Shown: positions 1-9,612, numbered from the stretch's first letter. The stretch: DNA of 64,000 bases from Pseudomonas sp. 5P_3.1_Bac2 (GCF_025465995.1 NZ_JANLNY010000006.1:682001-746000), one strand, 5' to 3'. Numbers and translations are program-made. The notes: generated by a model not told the origin, from the sequence alone.

Positions 1-858
1 AATCAGCAGCCTTATCACTACACCTTGCGCCCGCAAGTGCTGGGTGAAAACAGCATCGACGAATTCCTCTTCGATACCCGTGCCGGCTTTTGCGCCCATT
101 ACGCCGGCGCCATGACCTTTGTCTTGCGCGCGGCGGGCATTCCCGCGCGGGTGGTCGCCGGCTATCAGGGGGGTGAATACAACCCCCAGGGTAACTACCT
201 GCAAGTGCGCCAGTACGATGCCCACGCCTGGGTTGAATATTGGCAGGCCGGGCAGGGGTGGGTCAGCGTCGACCCGACCTTTGCCGTGGCGCCAGAGCGG
301 ATCAACCTAGGGTTGGAACAAGCTCTGGGGGATGAGCAAAACCTGCTTGAGCAGTCGCCGTTTTCACCGTTGAGCTATCGCAATTTGGGCTGGCTGAACC
401 AACTGCGTTTGGGCTGGGACAACCTCAATTACGCTTGGCAACGCTGGGTGTTGGGTTATCAGGGCCAGCAGCAGTTGCAGTTTCTGCAGCGCTGGTTGGG
501 GCAGGTGGACGGCCAATCCTTGCTGCTCAGTTTGGTGGGCGGCGCGGCGCTGTTGGTCGGTCTGCTCGCGCTGTGCTTGCTCAAGCCATGGCAGGCCAGA
601 GGCAGCGCTCAGCAGCGCTTGTTGCGTGACTTTGAACGGCTATTGGCGCGTCACGGCGTCGTACGGCAAACGGGCGAGGGCATACGCAGCTATGCCGCGC
701 GGGCAGTGCAGCAGTTGCCACAGCAGGCGCCGCTGATTAACCAATTCGCCCATGCCTATGAGGCCCAGCGCTATGCCGGCCAGCTGTTGGCAGCCGCCGA
801 GCTGCGCCGGCAACTGCGGCAATTACGCCGGTCTCTGCCTTGGCGTTGGCGGGCCTAG
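1..858 (+). CDS. tgpA: TgpA-type transglutaminase, C-terminal part (5' end outside window)
   Basis: The reading frame is open from base 1, so the start lies upstream and only about 285 residues are present. The transglutaminase-core triad is visible: Cys in GFCAHYAGAM, His in YDAHAWVEYW and Asp in SVDPTF. After this comes one hydrophobic segment (LLLSLVGGAALLVGLLALCLL) and a helical, Arg/Gln/Leu-rich tail of the DUF4129 kind. TgpA proteins of Pseudomonas have several N-terminal membrane helices, a periplasmic transglutaminase domain and a cytoplasmic tail; the missing part would hold the N-terminal helices. The substrate is not known from sequence. The symbol is by family resemblance. Confidence 0.88.
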   Translation, partial: NQQPYHYTLRPQVLGENSIDEFLFDTRAGFCAHYAGAMTFVLRAAGIPARVVAGYQGGEYNPQGNYLQVRQYDAHAWVEYWQAGQGWVSVDPTFAVAPERINLGLEQALGDEQNLLEQSPFSPLSYRNLGWLNQLRLGWDNLNYAWQRWVLGYQGQQQLQFLQRWLGQVDGQSLLLSLVGGAALLVGLLALCLLKPWQARGSAQQRLLRDFERLLARHGVVRQTGEGIRSYAARAVQQLPQQAPLINQFAHAYEAQRYAGQLLAAAELRRQLRQLRRSLPWRWRA

Positions 859-1010
859 GCAGTGTTAAGCTGGCCCAATGCCCGATGCTGCTCAGCCCTC
901 AGCCTGCGCGCTAACTTGTGCCTGAGGTTTGAGCAGTGCCTCTGGCGCCGCTACAGAGGCACCAGTGAGCAGCCGCGGCGCGATAACTGACTGACTAAGG
1001 ATGGCAATTG

Positions 1011-1787
1011 ATGTCGGCTTTAACCCAACAGGTGCAGCGCCATGTGCTGCGCTTACACATACGTTTACTGGCTTGTCGCGAGCGCCTCGCTGCCGGCACC
1101 GATCAGCGGGCGCTGCATGATCTGCGGGTGGCGGTGCGCCAGTTGCGTAATTTGCTGCGTCCGCTGCCCGCTTACAGTGGCGCTGAGGCGCTGACGTCCG
1201 CTGCTGCACAACTAGGTCGCACCAGCGGGGGGCTGCGTGATCTGGAAGTGCTCGATGGGTTTCTGCGCCGCCATGGCGACAGTGCCAGCCGCGCCGCGCA
1301 AGCGCGCCAAACCCAGCTTGCCCAGGGTTATCAGCAACTGCTGCAGGGCATGGCGTTGGCCGAGTTGTTGCGTGCCCTGGATGCTTGGCCGCAGCAGTGG
1401 CGCGCGGCGAATGCCACGGGCGAACTGGCTGGCGTGGCTCGCCGAGTGCGGCGACGTCTGGCAAAGGATGAGCAGCGTTTGCTCCTCGCCTTACATGACC
1501 CTGAGCATGATTGGCACGACCTGCGTTTATTGGTCAAACGCTTGCGTTATGGCCTCGATGCATACCCTGAGCAGGGCCGCGTGCTGGTGGTGCAATATCC
1601 GCAGCTGAAGCAGGCGCAGACGGCCTTGGGTAAATGGCATGACTGCTGGCAATGGCTGCAGCGCGCCACCAGCGATGAGGATTTACAGCCTTGGGTTAAC
1701 CAGTGGCAAGGCGCGCTAGGGCGTGGCGAACAGCGGGTCGCTAAGGTCCTGACGCAGTTACGTCAAGCCTGGCCTCATGTCGTCTAA
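1011..1787 (+). CDS. CHAD domain protein
   Basis: A 258-residue, alpha-helical, strongly basic protein. The first CHAD motif is near residues 35-50 (ALHDLRVAVRQLRNLLR) and its repeat is near 168-182 (WHDLRLLVKRLRYGL). CHAD domains are conserved-histidine helical bundles that bind polyphosphate, often at polyphosphate granules. The CYTH domain often fused to them is absent. I prefer the ATG at 1011 because TAAGG lies ten bases upstream; a TTG directly before it is less likely. A polyphosphate:AMP phosphotransferase gene lies 6 kb downstream, which fits polyphosphate metabolism but does not prove a link. Confidence 0.87.
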   Translation: MSALTQQVQRHVLRLHIRLLACRERLAAGTDQRALHDLRVAVRQLRNLLRPLPAYSGAEALTSAAAQLGRTSGGLRDLEVLDGFLRRHGDSASRAAQARQTQLAQGYQQLLQGMALAELLRALDAWPQQWRAANATGELAGVARRVRRRLAKDEQRLLLALHDPEHDWHDLRLLVKRLRYGLDAYPEQGRVLVVQYPQLKQAQTALGKWHDCWQWLQRATSDEDLQPWVNQWQGALGRGEQRVAKVLTQLRQAWPHVV

Positions 1788-1879
1788 AAAGCTCTAGGGC
1801 GTGGTATTTGGCCGAAGTGCCGTATAGGCCAGTTGCTGCAGTGGTTTACCATCCAGGCATTGTTCGCACAGAGGTGGTT

Positions 1880-2677
1880 ATGGATTTATCTGAGTTGCTG
1901 CAGGCTGTACGCACGGACCCGCATAACGTGTCGATTCCTGCGCAGTGGGCCCAAGGCCGTGCCAGCTTTGGCGGGTTGGTGGCGGGGCTGCTGCATGAGG
2001 CGATGACGGCTAAGGTCGCCCGTGAACGCTTGGTGCGTTCTTTAGCCATTACCTTTGTTGGTCCGGCCGCGCCGGACCTCCCGATTAGCTTTGAGGTGGA
2101 AGTCCTGCGCGAAGGCAAAGCAGTCAGTCAGGTGCTGGGCCGCGCGGTGCAGGATGGCCAGGTGGTGACCCTGATGCAAGGCAGCTTCGGTGCGGGGCGC
2201 GAGTCGCTGATCGATGTGCCCGCCGAACCGGCGCCGCTGGCCAAGGCTGTTGAGGCCTGCCAAAGCCTGCCCTATATCGCCGGCATGGTGCCGGAATTTA
2301 CCCGTTATCTGGAGATGCGTTGGGCCTTTGGCGGCTTGCCGTTCACCGGCAACACTTCGCGGGAAATGGGCGGCTGGGTGCGCTTGCGCGAGCAGGCGCA
2401 GGTCGAGCCGATTAGCGTCAGCCATTTGCTGGCCTTGGTCGATGCCTGGCCGCCGGCCGTGCTGCCGCACCTGCGCAAAGTCGCGCCGGGCAGCTCACTG
2501 ACCTGGACCATTGAATTTGTACAGCCGCAGCCGGCATTAAGCACGGCCGACTGGTGCCTGTACCGGGCTTACGTGGAGCATGCCCGCGATGGTTACGGGC
2601 ATGTCGCCGCCGCGATGTGGAGCGCCACTGGCGAGTTACTGGCCATTAGCCGGCAAACGGTGGCGGTGTTTGGTTGA
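1880..2677 (+). CDS. Acyl-CoA thioesterase, double hotdog family
   Basis: A 265-residue protein with the layout of TesB-like / 4HBT_3 acyl-CoA thioesterases. The N-terminal hotdog carries RASFGGLVAGLLHEAM, the 'product/fold' helix of these enzymes. The C-terminal hotdog ends in YGHVAAAMWSATGELLAISRQ, typical of the family. Such enzymes hydrolyse acyl-CoA to free acid and CoA in the cytoplasm; chain length cannot be predicted. The ATG at 1880 has GAGG five bases upstream and begins the conserved region (MDLSELLQAV), so I chose it over upstream in-frame starts near 1808. Confidence 0.82.
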   Translation: MDLSELLQAVRTDPHNVSIPAQWAQGRASFGGLVAGLLHEAMTAKVARERLVRSLAITFVGPAAPDLPISFEVEVLREGKAVSQVLGRAVQDGQVVTLMQGSFGAGRESLIDVPAEPAPLAKAVEACQSLPYIAGMVPEFTRYLEMRWAFGGLPFTGNTSREMGGWVRLREQAQVEPISVSHLLALVDAWPPAVLPHLRKVAPGSSLTWTIEFVQPQPALSTADWCLYRAYVEHARDGYGHVAAAMWSATGELLAISRQTVAVFG

Positions 2678-2682
2678 GGGCC

Positions 2683-2705
2683 GCCGCCAGCGTAAAGCTG
2701 GCGGC
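2683..2705. terminator. Hairpin between convergent thioesterase and chemoreceptor genes
   Basis: A perfect 9-bp stem (GCCGCCAGC / GCTGGCGGC) with the loop GTAAA lies just after the thioesterase stop and before the end of the chemoreceptor gene on the other strand. There is no U-tract, so termination efficiency is uncertain. Confidence 0.55.
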
Positions 2706-2723
2706 TAGTGCTGCAGGGAGTGC

Positions 2724-4190
2724 TTACAGCTTGAGTTGGCGAATCGCGGTGTTGAGTTCGCCGGCTAAGCTGGCCAGCGCCACGCTGGTGTTGGCCGAGT
2801 CTCCGGTTTGCTGCACGGTTTGCTCGGTGACATCGCGGATGCGCATGATCGCCCGATTCATTTCTTCCGCCACTTGGCTTTGTTGCTCAGCTGCCACGGC
2901 GATCTGGGTGTTGCTTTCGCGCATCAGCGCCACGGACTCAGTGATCGCGCTAAGGGCCTGACCGGCTTCATCGGCCTGCTTCACGCACTCATCGGCCTTG
3001 AACGAGCTGTCCTGCATAAAGTCCACGGCGTCGCGGGTGCCGCTTTGCAGGGTGGTGATCATCTGGGTGATTTCGTTGGTCGAGTCCTGCACGCGCTTGG
3101 CCAGGTTGCGCACCTCATCGGCCACCACAGCAAAGCCGCGGCCCATTTCCCCGGCGCGGGCCGCTTCAATGGCGGCGTTCAAGGCGAGCAAGTTGGTTTG
3201 TTCGGCAATGCCGTGAATCTCATTGACCACGCCACCAATCTTTTGGCTGTCGGCGGCTAGCTGCTCAATCATCTGCGCAGTTTGCTGCACGCCGCTGGAC
3301 AGCCCGGAAATGGATTCGCCGACGCGATTGACCACTTGTTGGCCGCTTTTCGCCAGTTGCTCGGCATTCCTCGATTGGTCGCGGGTGTCCGCCGTGTGTT
3401 CGGCGATGTGATGCACGGTGGCCGACATCTCATTGATGGCCGTGGCGGCTTGTTCGGTTTCACTTTGCTGCTCCAGCATGCCCTGACGCACGTCACGCAT
3501 GCTGCTCGCCAAACGCTCGGCGCCGGTGTCCAGTTGCGCGGCAGAGTGGGCGACCACCCCGACCACACGCTGATAGCCAGCTTGCATGGCATTGAAGGCG
3601 CTGGCCATTTGGCCCACTTCATCCTGGCTGTTAAGCGGCACCCGGGCTTGCAGGTCACCGGTTTGCTCAACGCGCAGCATGACTTCTTTAAGGGTGTTGA
3701 GGTGCGCCAGCAAAAAGCGGATCAGCAACTGCGAGGCGCCCAGCAACAGCAGCATCAGCAGGGCTACCACCAGCGCGTAGCTGGGCGCGCGGTCGATAAA
3801 CACTTCAGCCAGGCTCGGCGCGCTGGCCGTCACCGCAAGGCGCTGGCCATCGGCGCGCAGCAGCACTTGCGCGCCAATCAAGCCGTCGCTGCCGTTGAGT
3901 TCTACCCAGTCGCGACCATTGAGCAGCAATTGGCCTTGGTTATCGGCCAGGCGCGGAGCTTGCTCATGACTCAAGTGCAGCAGGTTTGGCGCGCTGGGCA
4001 GCGCCTGCTCCTGCGGCCACTGCTTGAGCACTTGTGCCAGTTGCTGGGCTTGATGTTTGGCGGCGCTGTGCAGCGCCTGCTGTTCGGTATGCAGTGCGTA
4101 GACCACCAGAAGCAGGGTGGTGACGAAGGAAACGGCATTCACCGCCCAAAATTTGTAGCGCAGAGAAAGATCGCTGATCCAACGGCCCAT
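2724..4190 (-). CDS. Methyl-accepting chemotaxis protein, small periplasmic sensor
   Basis: A 488-residue transmembrane chemoreceptor. Helix 1 is at residues 14-34 and helix 2 at about 137-160, enclosing a ligand-binding region of only about 100 residues. A HAMP segment follows, then a signalling domain with the hairpin tip [18 protein letters not shown]. The chemoeffector cannot be inferred. The protein would pass signals to CheA/CheW at the membrane. A close match to the flagellar sigma-28 consensus lies about 95 bases upstream, supporting flagellar co-regulation. The gene is convergent with the thioesterase gene. Confidence 0.93.
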   Translation of the reverse strand: MGRWISDLSLRYKFWAVNAVSFVTTLLLVVYALHTEQQALHSAAKHQAQQLAQVLKQWPQEQALPSAPNLLHLSHEQAPRLADNQGQLLLNGRDWVELNGSDGLIGAQVLLRADGQRLAVTASAPSLAEVFIDRAPSYALVVALLMLLLLGASQLLIRFLLAHLNTLKEVMLRVEQTGDLQARVPLNSQDEVGQMASAFNAMQAGYQRVVGVVAHSAAQLDTGAERLASSMRDVRQGMLEQQSETEQAATAINEMSATVHHIAEHTADTRDQSRNAEQLAKSGQQVVNRVGESISGLSSGVQQTAQMIEQLAADSQKIGGVVNEIHGIAEQTNLLALNAAIEAARAGEMGRGFAVVADEVRNLAKRVQDSTNEITQMITTLQSGTRDAVDFMQDSSFKADECVKQADEAGQALSAITESVALMRESNTQIAVAAEQQSQVAEEMNRAIMRIRDVTEQTVQQTGDSANTSVALASLAGELNTAIRQLKL

Positions 4191-4282
4191 AGGGTTTCTT
4201 CTTATCTCTAGGTGGGAAATTGTCTGTACACGCGTTCACGCAGAACACCCGGCACCTGGGTGAGGCGCCGTAGTATCCATTG

Positions 4283-4309
4283 CTATCGGCAAGGCGCCGT
4301 TGATCTTTA
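4283..4309 (-). promoter_or_regulatory. Sigma-28 (FliA) promoter of the chemoreceptor gene
   Basis: On the minus strand the sequence reads TAAA, 15 bases, then GCCGATAG. The enterobacterial FliA consensus is TAAA-N15-GCCGATAA, so 11 of 12 conserved positions agree with exact spacing. It points towards the chemoreceptor start at 4190. Confidence 0.75.
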
Positions 4310-4355
4310 TCAATTATCGTAAGGCCAGTGGCCATCTTTGCGACGCAGCCGGGGC

Positions 4356-5156
4356 CTAGGCGGGCAGGGTGAAGAATTGCCGGGCCGTGGCGCTGGTGTG
4401 GGCCGCGACTTGCTCAGGCGTTTCTTGCCGATGCAGGGCAACCACACGCAGCACCTCAGGCAAGTAGGCCGGTTGGTTAAGACCGTTTTTGGGTTTGGGC
4501 TTAAGGCTGCGCGGCAGCAAGTAGGGCGCATCGGATTCGAGCATCAAGCGGCCCTGGGGGATTTCTTTAACCAGTGGGTGCAGGTGGCTGCCACGGCGTT
4601 CATCACAAATCCAGCCGGTGATGCCAATGTGCAGGTCGAGGTCGAGGTAGCTATACAGCGCACGTTTTTCCCCGGTAAAACAGTGTACAACTGCCGCAGG
4701 AAGCTGATCACGGTAGTGGCGCAGAATCGCTAGAAGCCGCTCGTTGGCGTCACGTTCGTGGATAAATACGGGTTTTTGTACAGCGATGGCCAGCTCCAGC
4801 TGCTGTTCAAAGGCAAACTCTTGCTGCGGGCGCGGCGAAAAGTCGCGATTAAAGTCCAGACCGCATTCGCCTACCGCGCGCACTCTGGGGTCGGCCAACA
4901 GACTGTGCAGATCAGCGGCGCTCGTGCTGTGCCAAGAACTGGCATCATGGGGGTGGATACCAGCAGTACTGAACAAATGCTCGGCTTTTTGATCCAAGCG
5001 TCGGCACAGCTCCAGGGCCTTGTGGCTCTCTTCGAGGTTGGTGCCGGTCAGTACCAGTTGCTCGACCCCTGCGGCATAAGCGCGCTCAAGCACGCTTTGC
5101 GGCTCTTGAGCGAAGCTGGGATGGGTCAGATTTACGCCTATATCGATTAGTTGCAT
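4356..5156 (-). CDS. tatD: TatD-family metal-dependent hydrolase
   Basis: A 266-residue TIM-barrel metallo-hydrolase. The N-terminus [15 protein letters not shown] resembles TatD proper, which lacks the usual HxH, rather than the YcfH/YjjV branch. Other signatures are [27 protein letters not shown] and the distal [10 protein letters not shown]. The family acts as 3'-5' exonuclease/DNase and in DNA repair. The ATG at 5156 has AGGTGGG four bases upstream, making it a better start than the GTG nine bases earlier. It stands alone on its strand, upstream of and divergent from the lytic transglycosylase gene. Confidence 0.88.
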   Translation of the reverse strand: MQLIDIGVNLTHPSFAQEPQSVLERAYAAGVEQLVLTGTNLEESHKALELCRRLDQKAEHLFSTAGIHPHDASSWHSTSAADLHSLLADPRVRAVGECGLDFNRDFSPRPQQEFAFEQQLELAIAVQKPVFIHERDANERLLAILRHYRDQLPAAVVHCFTGEKRALYSYLDLDLHIGITGWICDERRGSHLHPLVKEIPQGRLMLESDAPYLLPRSLKPKPKNGLNQPAYLPEVLRVVALHRQETPEQVAAHTSATARQFFTLPA

Positions 5157-5390
5157 GGGTCCCACCTGTACGCAATTGGGGCAGCATAACAGAGCTTTTT
5201 AGACGCTCGAAAAGTTAGACAATACAGTTACTTATCACCTAGGTGTGACGCTAGGTGCAGGCACTTTGCTGGTGCCCCCAGTAGCCTGTGCCACCTTTCA
5301 GGGTTTAGAGCCTTTGCAGGTGCTGCGAGCGCGCTGGGCTCAATCTATTTAACTCCCCACAGTTGGCCTTGGTTGCCGCCTGGAGCGTCG

Positions 5391-6779
5391 ATGTTGCGAG
5401 TGCTGTTCACCTGTTGCCTATTGTTGCTGAGCAGTTCAGCAGCCATGGCGCGCGTGGCCGGTCCGCTGGAAGTCGAGCAGCCTAAGGCCGTACGCGACTT
5501 AGCCAACATTCGTAGCAGCGGTGAACTACGGGTGTTAGTCAATCAGAGTCGCAACAGCTCCGGCGAGGTTAAGGGGCAGAGCATCGGCGTTGAATATCAT
5601 CGTCTGCGCGCATTTGAGCAGTACCTCAACCGTAATGCCCGGAATGGCAAGAACATCAAGCTTAAGGTCATCCCGCGGGCTAAAGACCAGCTGTTGTCCG
5701 CCTTGCAGCGTGGCGAGGGGGATCTGGTTGCTCCCGGTGAGCTGCTGCATATTCCCAGTGGCAGCCATATCGCCGCCACCTCACCGGTCAGGCGCGATGT
5801 GGCGCTGATCATCGTGGCCCGCCAGGGCAATCGCCGCTATCAAAACCTTGAGCAGCTCTCCGGTCGCAGTCTGGCCTTGCCGGCTGGCAGTGTGGCCGGA
5901 GAGGCGATCCAGGAGGTCAATCAGCGGTTGTTGCTCAGTAAGCGCGCGCCCATTCTGATCGAATGGGTTGACCCTAGTTTGGCCGTGGAAGATGTGTTGG
6001 AAATGGTCCAGGCCGGAATCTTTTTGCTGACAGCGGTAGAGCAGCCGATTGCCGAGCGTTGGGCCAAGGTGATGCCCAAGCTGCGTCTGGATCGCCATCT
6101 GAAGTTAGTCTCAAACGGTTCCATGCGTTGGTATGTGCGCCGCGATACGCCAATGCTGGGCGCCAGCATCGATAGTTTTCTCAAAGACTATCGGGTGCCA
6201 GCGGATCAGGATGCGGCGTTTCAGCGGATCTACCGCCGCCAATACAAGATGCACAACCCCATGGGCCGTACTGAGCGTAATCGCTTAGAGAAAGTGCGGC
6301 CGGTGCTGCAGCGTTATGCCGAGCAGCATAGTTTTGATTGGTTAGCCCTGGCCGCCTTGGCGTTTAAAGAGTCCACGCTTAATGCGAGCGCCCGGGGGAG
6401 TGGCGGCGCCACCGGCTTGATGCAGATCACGCCAGCGGCGGCTAAGAGTGTCGGTGTGGGTAACATCGGGGTGTTGGAAAACAATGTGCAGGCCAGCGCT
6501 AAATACCTGGCCATGATTCGCCGCAACTTCTTTAACAGTCCGCAGTTAAATGAGCGCGAGCGTATGGCGTTTATCCTCGCCGGTTACAACTTGGGCCCGC
6601 AACGGGTGCAAGGTTTGCGTGCTGAAGCACGACGCCGTGGCTTAAATCCCAATCAGTGGTTCTTTCAAGTGGAACGAGTGGCGTTAGAACAGGTCGGTAT
6701 GGCTGTTGTGAGCTATGTTAATAGTGTCAATAAGTATTATCTGGCTTTCGACCGCGAGCGTTACCTGTTGGAACGTTAG
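5391..6779 (+). CDS. MltF-like membrane-bound lytic transglycosylase
   Basis: A 462-residue exported protein with a signal sequence (MLRVLFTCCLLLLSSSAAMA). An N-terminal periplasmic-binding-protein-3-like regulatory domain covers about residues 35-280. A C-terminal SLT lytic transglycosylase domain has the catalytic Glu in AFKESTLNASARG, then GATGLMQITPAAA and FILAGYNLGPQRV. MltF enzymes cleave peptidoglycan with 1,6-anhydro-MurNAc formation, with the N-terminal domain tuning activity. No lipobox Cys is evident, so it may be held by its signal anchor or be soluble. The start at 5391 has GGAG five bases upstream. Confidence 0.88.
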   Translation: MLRVLFTCCLLLLSSSAAMARVAGPLEVEQPKAVRDLANIRSSGELRVLVNQSRNSSGEVKGQSIGVEYHRLRAFEQYLNRNARNGKNIKLKVIPRAKDQLLSALQRGEGDLVAPGELLHIPSGSHIAATSPVRRDVALIIVARQGNRRYQNLEQLSGRSLALPAGSVAGEAIQEVNQRLLLSKRAPILIEWVDPSLAVEDVLEMVQAGIFLLTAVEQPIAERWAKVMPKLRLDRHLKLVSNGSMRWYVRRDTPMLGASIDSFLKDYRVPADQDAAFQRIYRRQYKMHNPMGRTERNRLEKVRPVLQRYAEQHSFDWLALAALAFKESTLNASARGSGGATGLMQITPAAAKSVGVGNIGVLENNVQASAKYLAMIRRNFFNSPQLNERERMAFILAGYNLGPQRVQGLRAEARRRGLNPNQWFFQVERVALEQVGMAVVSYVNSVNKYYLAFDRERYLLER

Positions 6780-6902
6780 AAGGAGAAGGGATACCTATCA
6801 ATTTGATTGATACTCAAAAATGATGGCAATGGATTTTAATATCTAGAAATTGGTTTAATTTAGGCGCCCAACAACTACCCCCCTCGTAAAGGACTGCTAA
6901 AA

Positions 6903-7337
6903 ATGACTTCACTGATCAAATCTATTACCGCCACCCATGCGGGTTTGGGCATCACGGTGCTGCGTATTGTCACCGGCATCATCTTTGTGGCTCACGGTTC
7001 ACAAAAATTGTTTGGCTGGTTTGGTGGTTATGGTTTGCAAGGTGTGGCGCAATGGATGGAAAGCATCGGTTTGACACCCGGCTATGTGATGGCCGTGTTG
7101 GCAGGCGGTGCTGAGTTCTTCGGTGGTTTGGCCTTGATTCTCGGTTTGCTGGTACGCCCAGCGTCGGTGGTACTGGGCTTCTCGATGTTGGTAGCGATTT
7201 TCTCGGTGCACTTGGCTAACGGTCTGTTTATCACTAACAACGGTTATGAATATGCTCTGACCTTGCTGGTGGTGAGCATCGCCCTGTTGATCGATGGCGC
7301 TGGTAAGTTCTCGCTGGATCAACGCATCAGCCGTTGA
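6903..7337 (+). CDS. DoxX family membrane protein
   Basis: A 144-residue, four-helix inner-membrane protein with DoxX signatures: VLRIVTGIIFVAHGSQKLFGWFGG-type N-terminus, GAEFFGGLALILG, and NGYEYALTLLVVSIALLIDG near the end. DoxX proteins are small quinone-associated or redox-linked membrane proteins; the biochemical role here is undetermined. The first ATG is at 6903, with AAAGGA upstream at about 6889. It appears monocistronic and is followed by a strong hairpin. Confidence 0.87.
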   Translation: MTSLIKSITATHAGLGITVLRIVTGIIFVAHGSQKLFGWFGGYGLQGVAQWMESIGLTPGYVMAVLAGGAEFFGGLALILGLLVRPASVVLGFSMLVAIFSVHLANGLFITNNGYEYALTLLVVSIALLIDGAGKFSLDQRISR

Positions 7338-7350
7338 TTGTGAGTTGCTG

Positions 7351-7377
7351 ACAAAGCCCACCTTTGGTGGGCTTTGT
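7351..7377 (+). terminator. Terminator hairpin after doxX
   Basis: A perfect 12-bp stem (ACAAAGCCCACC / GGTGGGCTTTGT) with the loop TTT lies 13 bases after the DoxX stop codon. The downstream half ends in CTTTGT instead of a long U-run. Confidence 0.75.
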
Positions 7378-7424
7378 GCGTTCTAGGGGCGGCCTAAAGC
7401 GGCTGTGTGCAGGGGCAGGTTGCC

Positions 7425-7453
7425 TTGACAGCATCTAGGGCGCTCACTAGGAT
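7425..7453 (+). promoter_or_regulatory. Sigma-70 promoter upstream of the small unknown gene and pap
   Basis: A full -35 element TTGACA (7425-7430) is separated by exactly 17 bases from TAGGAT (7448-7453), a 4/6 match to the -10 consensus. It would give a leader of about 165 bases before the ATG at 7626. Confidence 0.55.
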
Positions 7454-7625
7454 GCCCACCTAAGCGCCGATTTAAACAGCTACTTGCGGGGCGCCGAGTG
7501 TAGGCCTAAGGCTCACTCTAAGAAGCACTGATGAGCGTTCTCAGGCTTCGAAATACCGCTAAAGCGCTGGTTCGGTGTCGCCTCTCACCGCTGCCCAGCG
7601 GATATAACGAGGCGGAGACCTATCG

Positions 7626-7934
7626 ATGTTGGTTGCACAACCCCTAATTCGTTTAGCCCCCATCACTTCGGGCCTGACTCTGCGCAATCCTAAAATTCTT
7701 CTCGCCGGCAGCCATCAGCCAACACTGCTGCGCTACTTGGATGGCTGGCCTAAACGCTGGGCCGGGCCGCGTAACTTCCTGATCAACTTCGTTCGCGAGG
7801 GTGAGTCGTTGCAGCGCTTTGCCAATAATCAATTTGATATGGCGGTGATTCCTGCGCCTAGCGCCGAGCAACTGAATGAGACGATTAAGCAATTGGTGCG
7901 CGTGGCCAAACAGGGTTTAATCACCCGCCGCTAA
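7626..7934 (+). CDS. Small uncharacterised protein upstream of pap
   Basis: A 102-residue soluble protein that I do not recognise. The ATG has GGAG eight bases upstream, and a good promoter lies further upstream. The sequence contains NPKILLAGSHQPTLLRYLDGWPK and NQFDMAVIPAPSAEQLNETI, which look like Rossmann-type strand-turn segments; it could be a shortened SAM-methyltransferase-like fold, but no binding motif is complete. It ends 69 bases before the pap start with no terminator between, so the two may be co-transcribed. Confidence 0.65.
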   Translation: MLVAQPLIRLAPITSGLTLRNPKILLAGSHQPTLLRYLDGWPKRWAGPRNFLINFVREGESLQRFANNQFDMAVIPAPSAEQLNETIKQLVRVAKQGLITRR

Positions 7935-8003
7935 ATCGGCAAAGGCTTAGCCAAAGCCCTGACTGATCCGCTAGTCTCTGCGGATATTGTTCGGGAGTTG
8001 GCT

Positions 8004-9491
8004 ATGTTTGAATCCGCCGAAATCGGCCGCAGCATCGATAAAGACACCTTCGAAAAACAATTGCCAGAACTGCGCGAGGCGTTACTTGCCGCGCAATACC
8101 AGCTCAAAGAGCAGGGCAAGCTGGCAGTGTTAATCCTGATTAATGGTATTGAGGGCGCCGGCAAAGGCGAAACCATCAAGCTGTTAAATGAATGGATGGA
8201 TGCGCGGCTGATTCAGGTCGACACGTTCGATCAGCAAACCGATGAAGAGTTATCCCGGCCACCGGCGTGGCGTTATTGGCGGCAACTGCCAGCTAAAGGA
8301 CGCACAGCGATCTTCTTTGGGAACTGGTATAGCCAGATGTTTCAGGGCCGCGTGCATGGCCTGTTTAAAGATGCCCAGTTAGATCAATACATCGACGACA
8401 CTTTGTCCTTAGAGCGCATGCTGAGTGATGAAGGGGTGTTGATCTTCAAGTTCTGGTTTCATTTGTCCAAACCGCAAATGAAGGCGCGCCTCAAGTCGCT
8501 GCGCGATGACCCGTTGCACAGTTGGCGTCTGAGCCCGCTGGATTGGCAGCAATCAAAAACCTACGACAAGTTCATCAAAGTCGGTGAGCGGGTACTGCGC
8601 CGTACCAGTCGCGACTATGCGCCCTGGTATGTGGTGGAGGGCGTAGACCCCAACTACCGCAGCCTGACCGTGGCGCGCACCTTGCTCGATGGCCTGCAGG
8701 CGGCCTTGCAACTCAATACCAAACCACAACCCCAGCCCCATGCCGCGCCTTTGATTGCCAACCTTGACCAGCGCAGCTTGCTCGACAGTCTGGATATGAG
8801 CCAAGCATTGTCCAAGGATTACTACCAGCAGCAGCTGACGCAGGAACAGGCGCGGTTATCCAGCCTGATGCGCGATAAGCGCATGCGTAAGCATGCTCTG
8901 GTCGCGGTATTTGAGGGCAACGATGCGGCGGGTAAGGGCGGGGCGATTCGCCGCGTGATCGGGGCGTTGGACCCACGCCAGTACCGCATCGTGCCAGTGG
9001 CCGCACCGACTGATGAAGAGCGCGTGCAGCCCTATTTGTGGCGCTTCTGGCGGCATATTCCGGCGCGCGGCAAATTCACTCTGTTTGACCGCTCTTGGTA
9101 TGGCCGGGTGTTGGTGGAGCGGGTGGAAGGCTTTTGCAGCCCGGCCGATTGGCTGCGCGCCTATGGCGAGATCAATGACTTCGAAGAGCAGCTGAGCGAA
9201 TCAGGCATTGTCCTGGTCAAGTTCTGGTTGTCGATTGATCAGAAAACCCAGCTTAAGCGCTTTAAAGAACGGGAGAAGATCCCCTTTAAGCGCTTCAAAA
9301 TCACCGAAGAAGATTGGCGAAACCGCGAGAAGTGGCCGCAATACCGCGAAGCAGTGGGGGATATGGTCGATCGCACCAGCACGGAAATCGCGCCCTGGAC
9401 CTTGGTTGAGGCCAATGACAAGCGCTTTGCCCGGATCAAGGTGCTGCGCACCATCAATGATGCCTTGGAGGCCGCATTCGCTAAGGACTAG
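8004..9491 (+). CDS. pap: Polyphosphate:AMP phosphotransferase, two PPK2 domains
   Basis: A 495-residue cytoplasmic enzyme of class II PPK2 type with tandem domains. Walker A loops are GIEGAGKG (residues 48-55) and EGNDAAGKGG (304-313). Each domain also carries the PPK2 lid/Walker B segments (PPAWRYWRQLPAKGR; YLWRFWRHIPARG and FDRSWYGRVLVERVEG). The family transfers a phosphate from polyphosphate to AMP, giving ADP. By analogy with known two-domain enzymes, the C-terminal domain probably carries catalysis. GGGAG lies six bases before the ATG at 8004. A thiolase gene follows, an order I recall from P. aeruginosa. Confidence 0.93.
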   Translation: MFESAEIGRSIDKDTFEKQLPELREALLAAQYQLKEQGKLAVLILINGIEGAGKGETIKLLNEWMDARLIQVDTFDQQTDEELSRPPAWRYWRQLPAKGRTAIFFGNWYSQMFQGRVHGLFKDAQLDQYIDDTLSLERMLSDEGVLIFKFWFHLSKPQMKARLKSLRDDPLHSWRLSPLDWQQSKTYDKFIKVGERVLRRTSRDYAPWYVVEGVDPNYRSLTVARTLLDGLQAALQLNTKPQPQPHAAPLIANLDQRSLLDSLDMSQALSKDYYQQQLTQEQARLSSLMRDKRMRKHALVAVFEGNDAAGKGGAIRRVIGALDPRQYRIVPVAAPTDEERVQPYLWRFWRHIPARGKFTLFDRSWYGRVLVERVEGFCSPADWLRAYGEINDFEEQLSESGIVLVKFWLSIDQKTQLKRFKEREKIPFKRFKITEEDWRNREKWPQYREAVGDMVDRTSTEIAPWTLVEANDKRFARIKVLRTINDALEAAFAKD

Positions 9492-9612
9492 CGCTCACAG
9501 CAAGTGTCCGTCACGTCATGGTGACGCATACAGCTGCTGAATGATCATCGCCTGCTGCAATTGCCATGACTTATTCTCGCCCGCCTAACAACCCATAAGA
9601 ATGAGGTGTGGC

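Noticed and set aside
3282..4211. Plus-strand frame opposite the first chemoreceptor gene
   Set aside because: An antisense shadow; the minus-strand gene has clear helices and a signalling tip.
9509..9526. CGTCAC / GTGACG hairpin after pap
   Set aside because: Only six pairs, no U-tract, and it lies ahead of a same-strand gene; insufficient for a terminator call.
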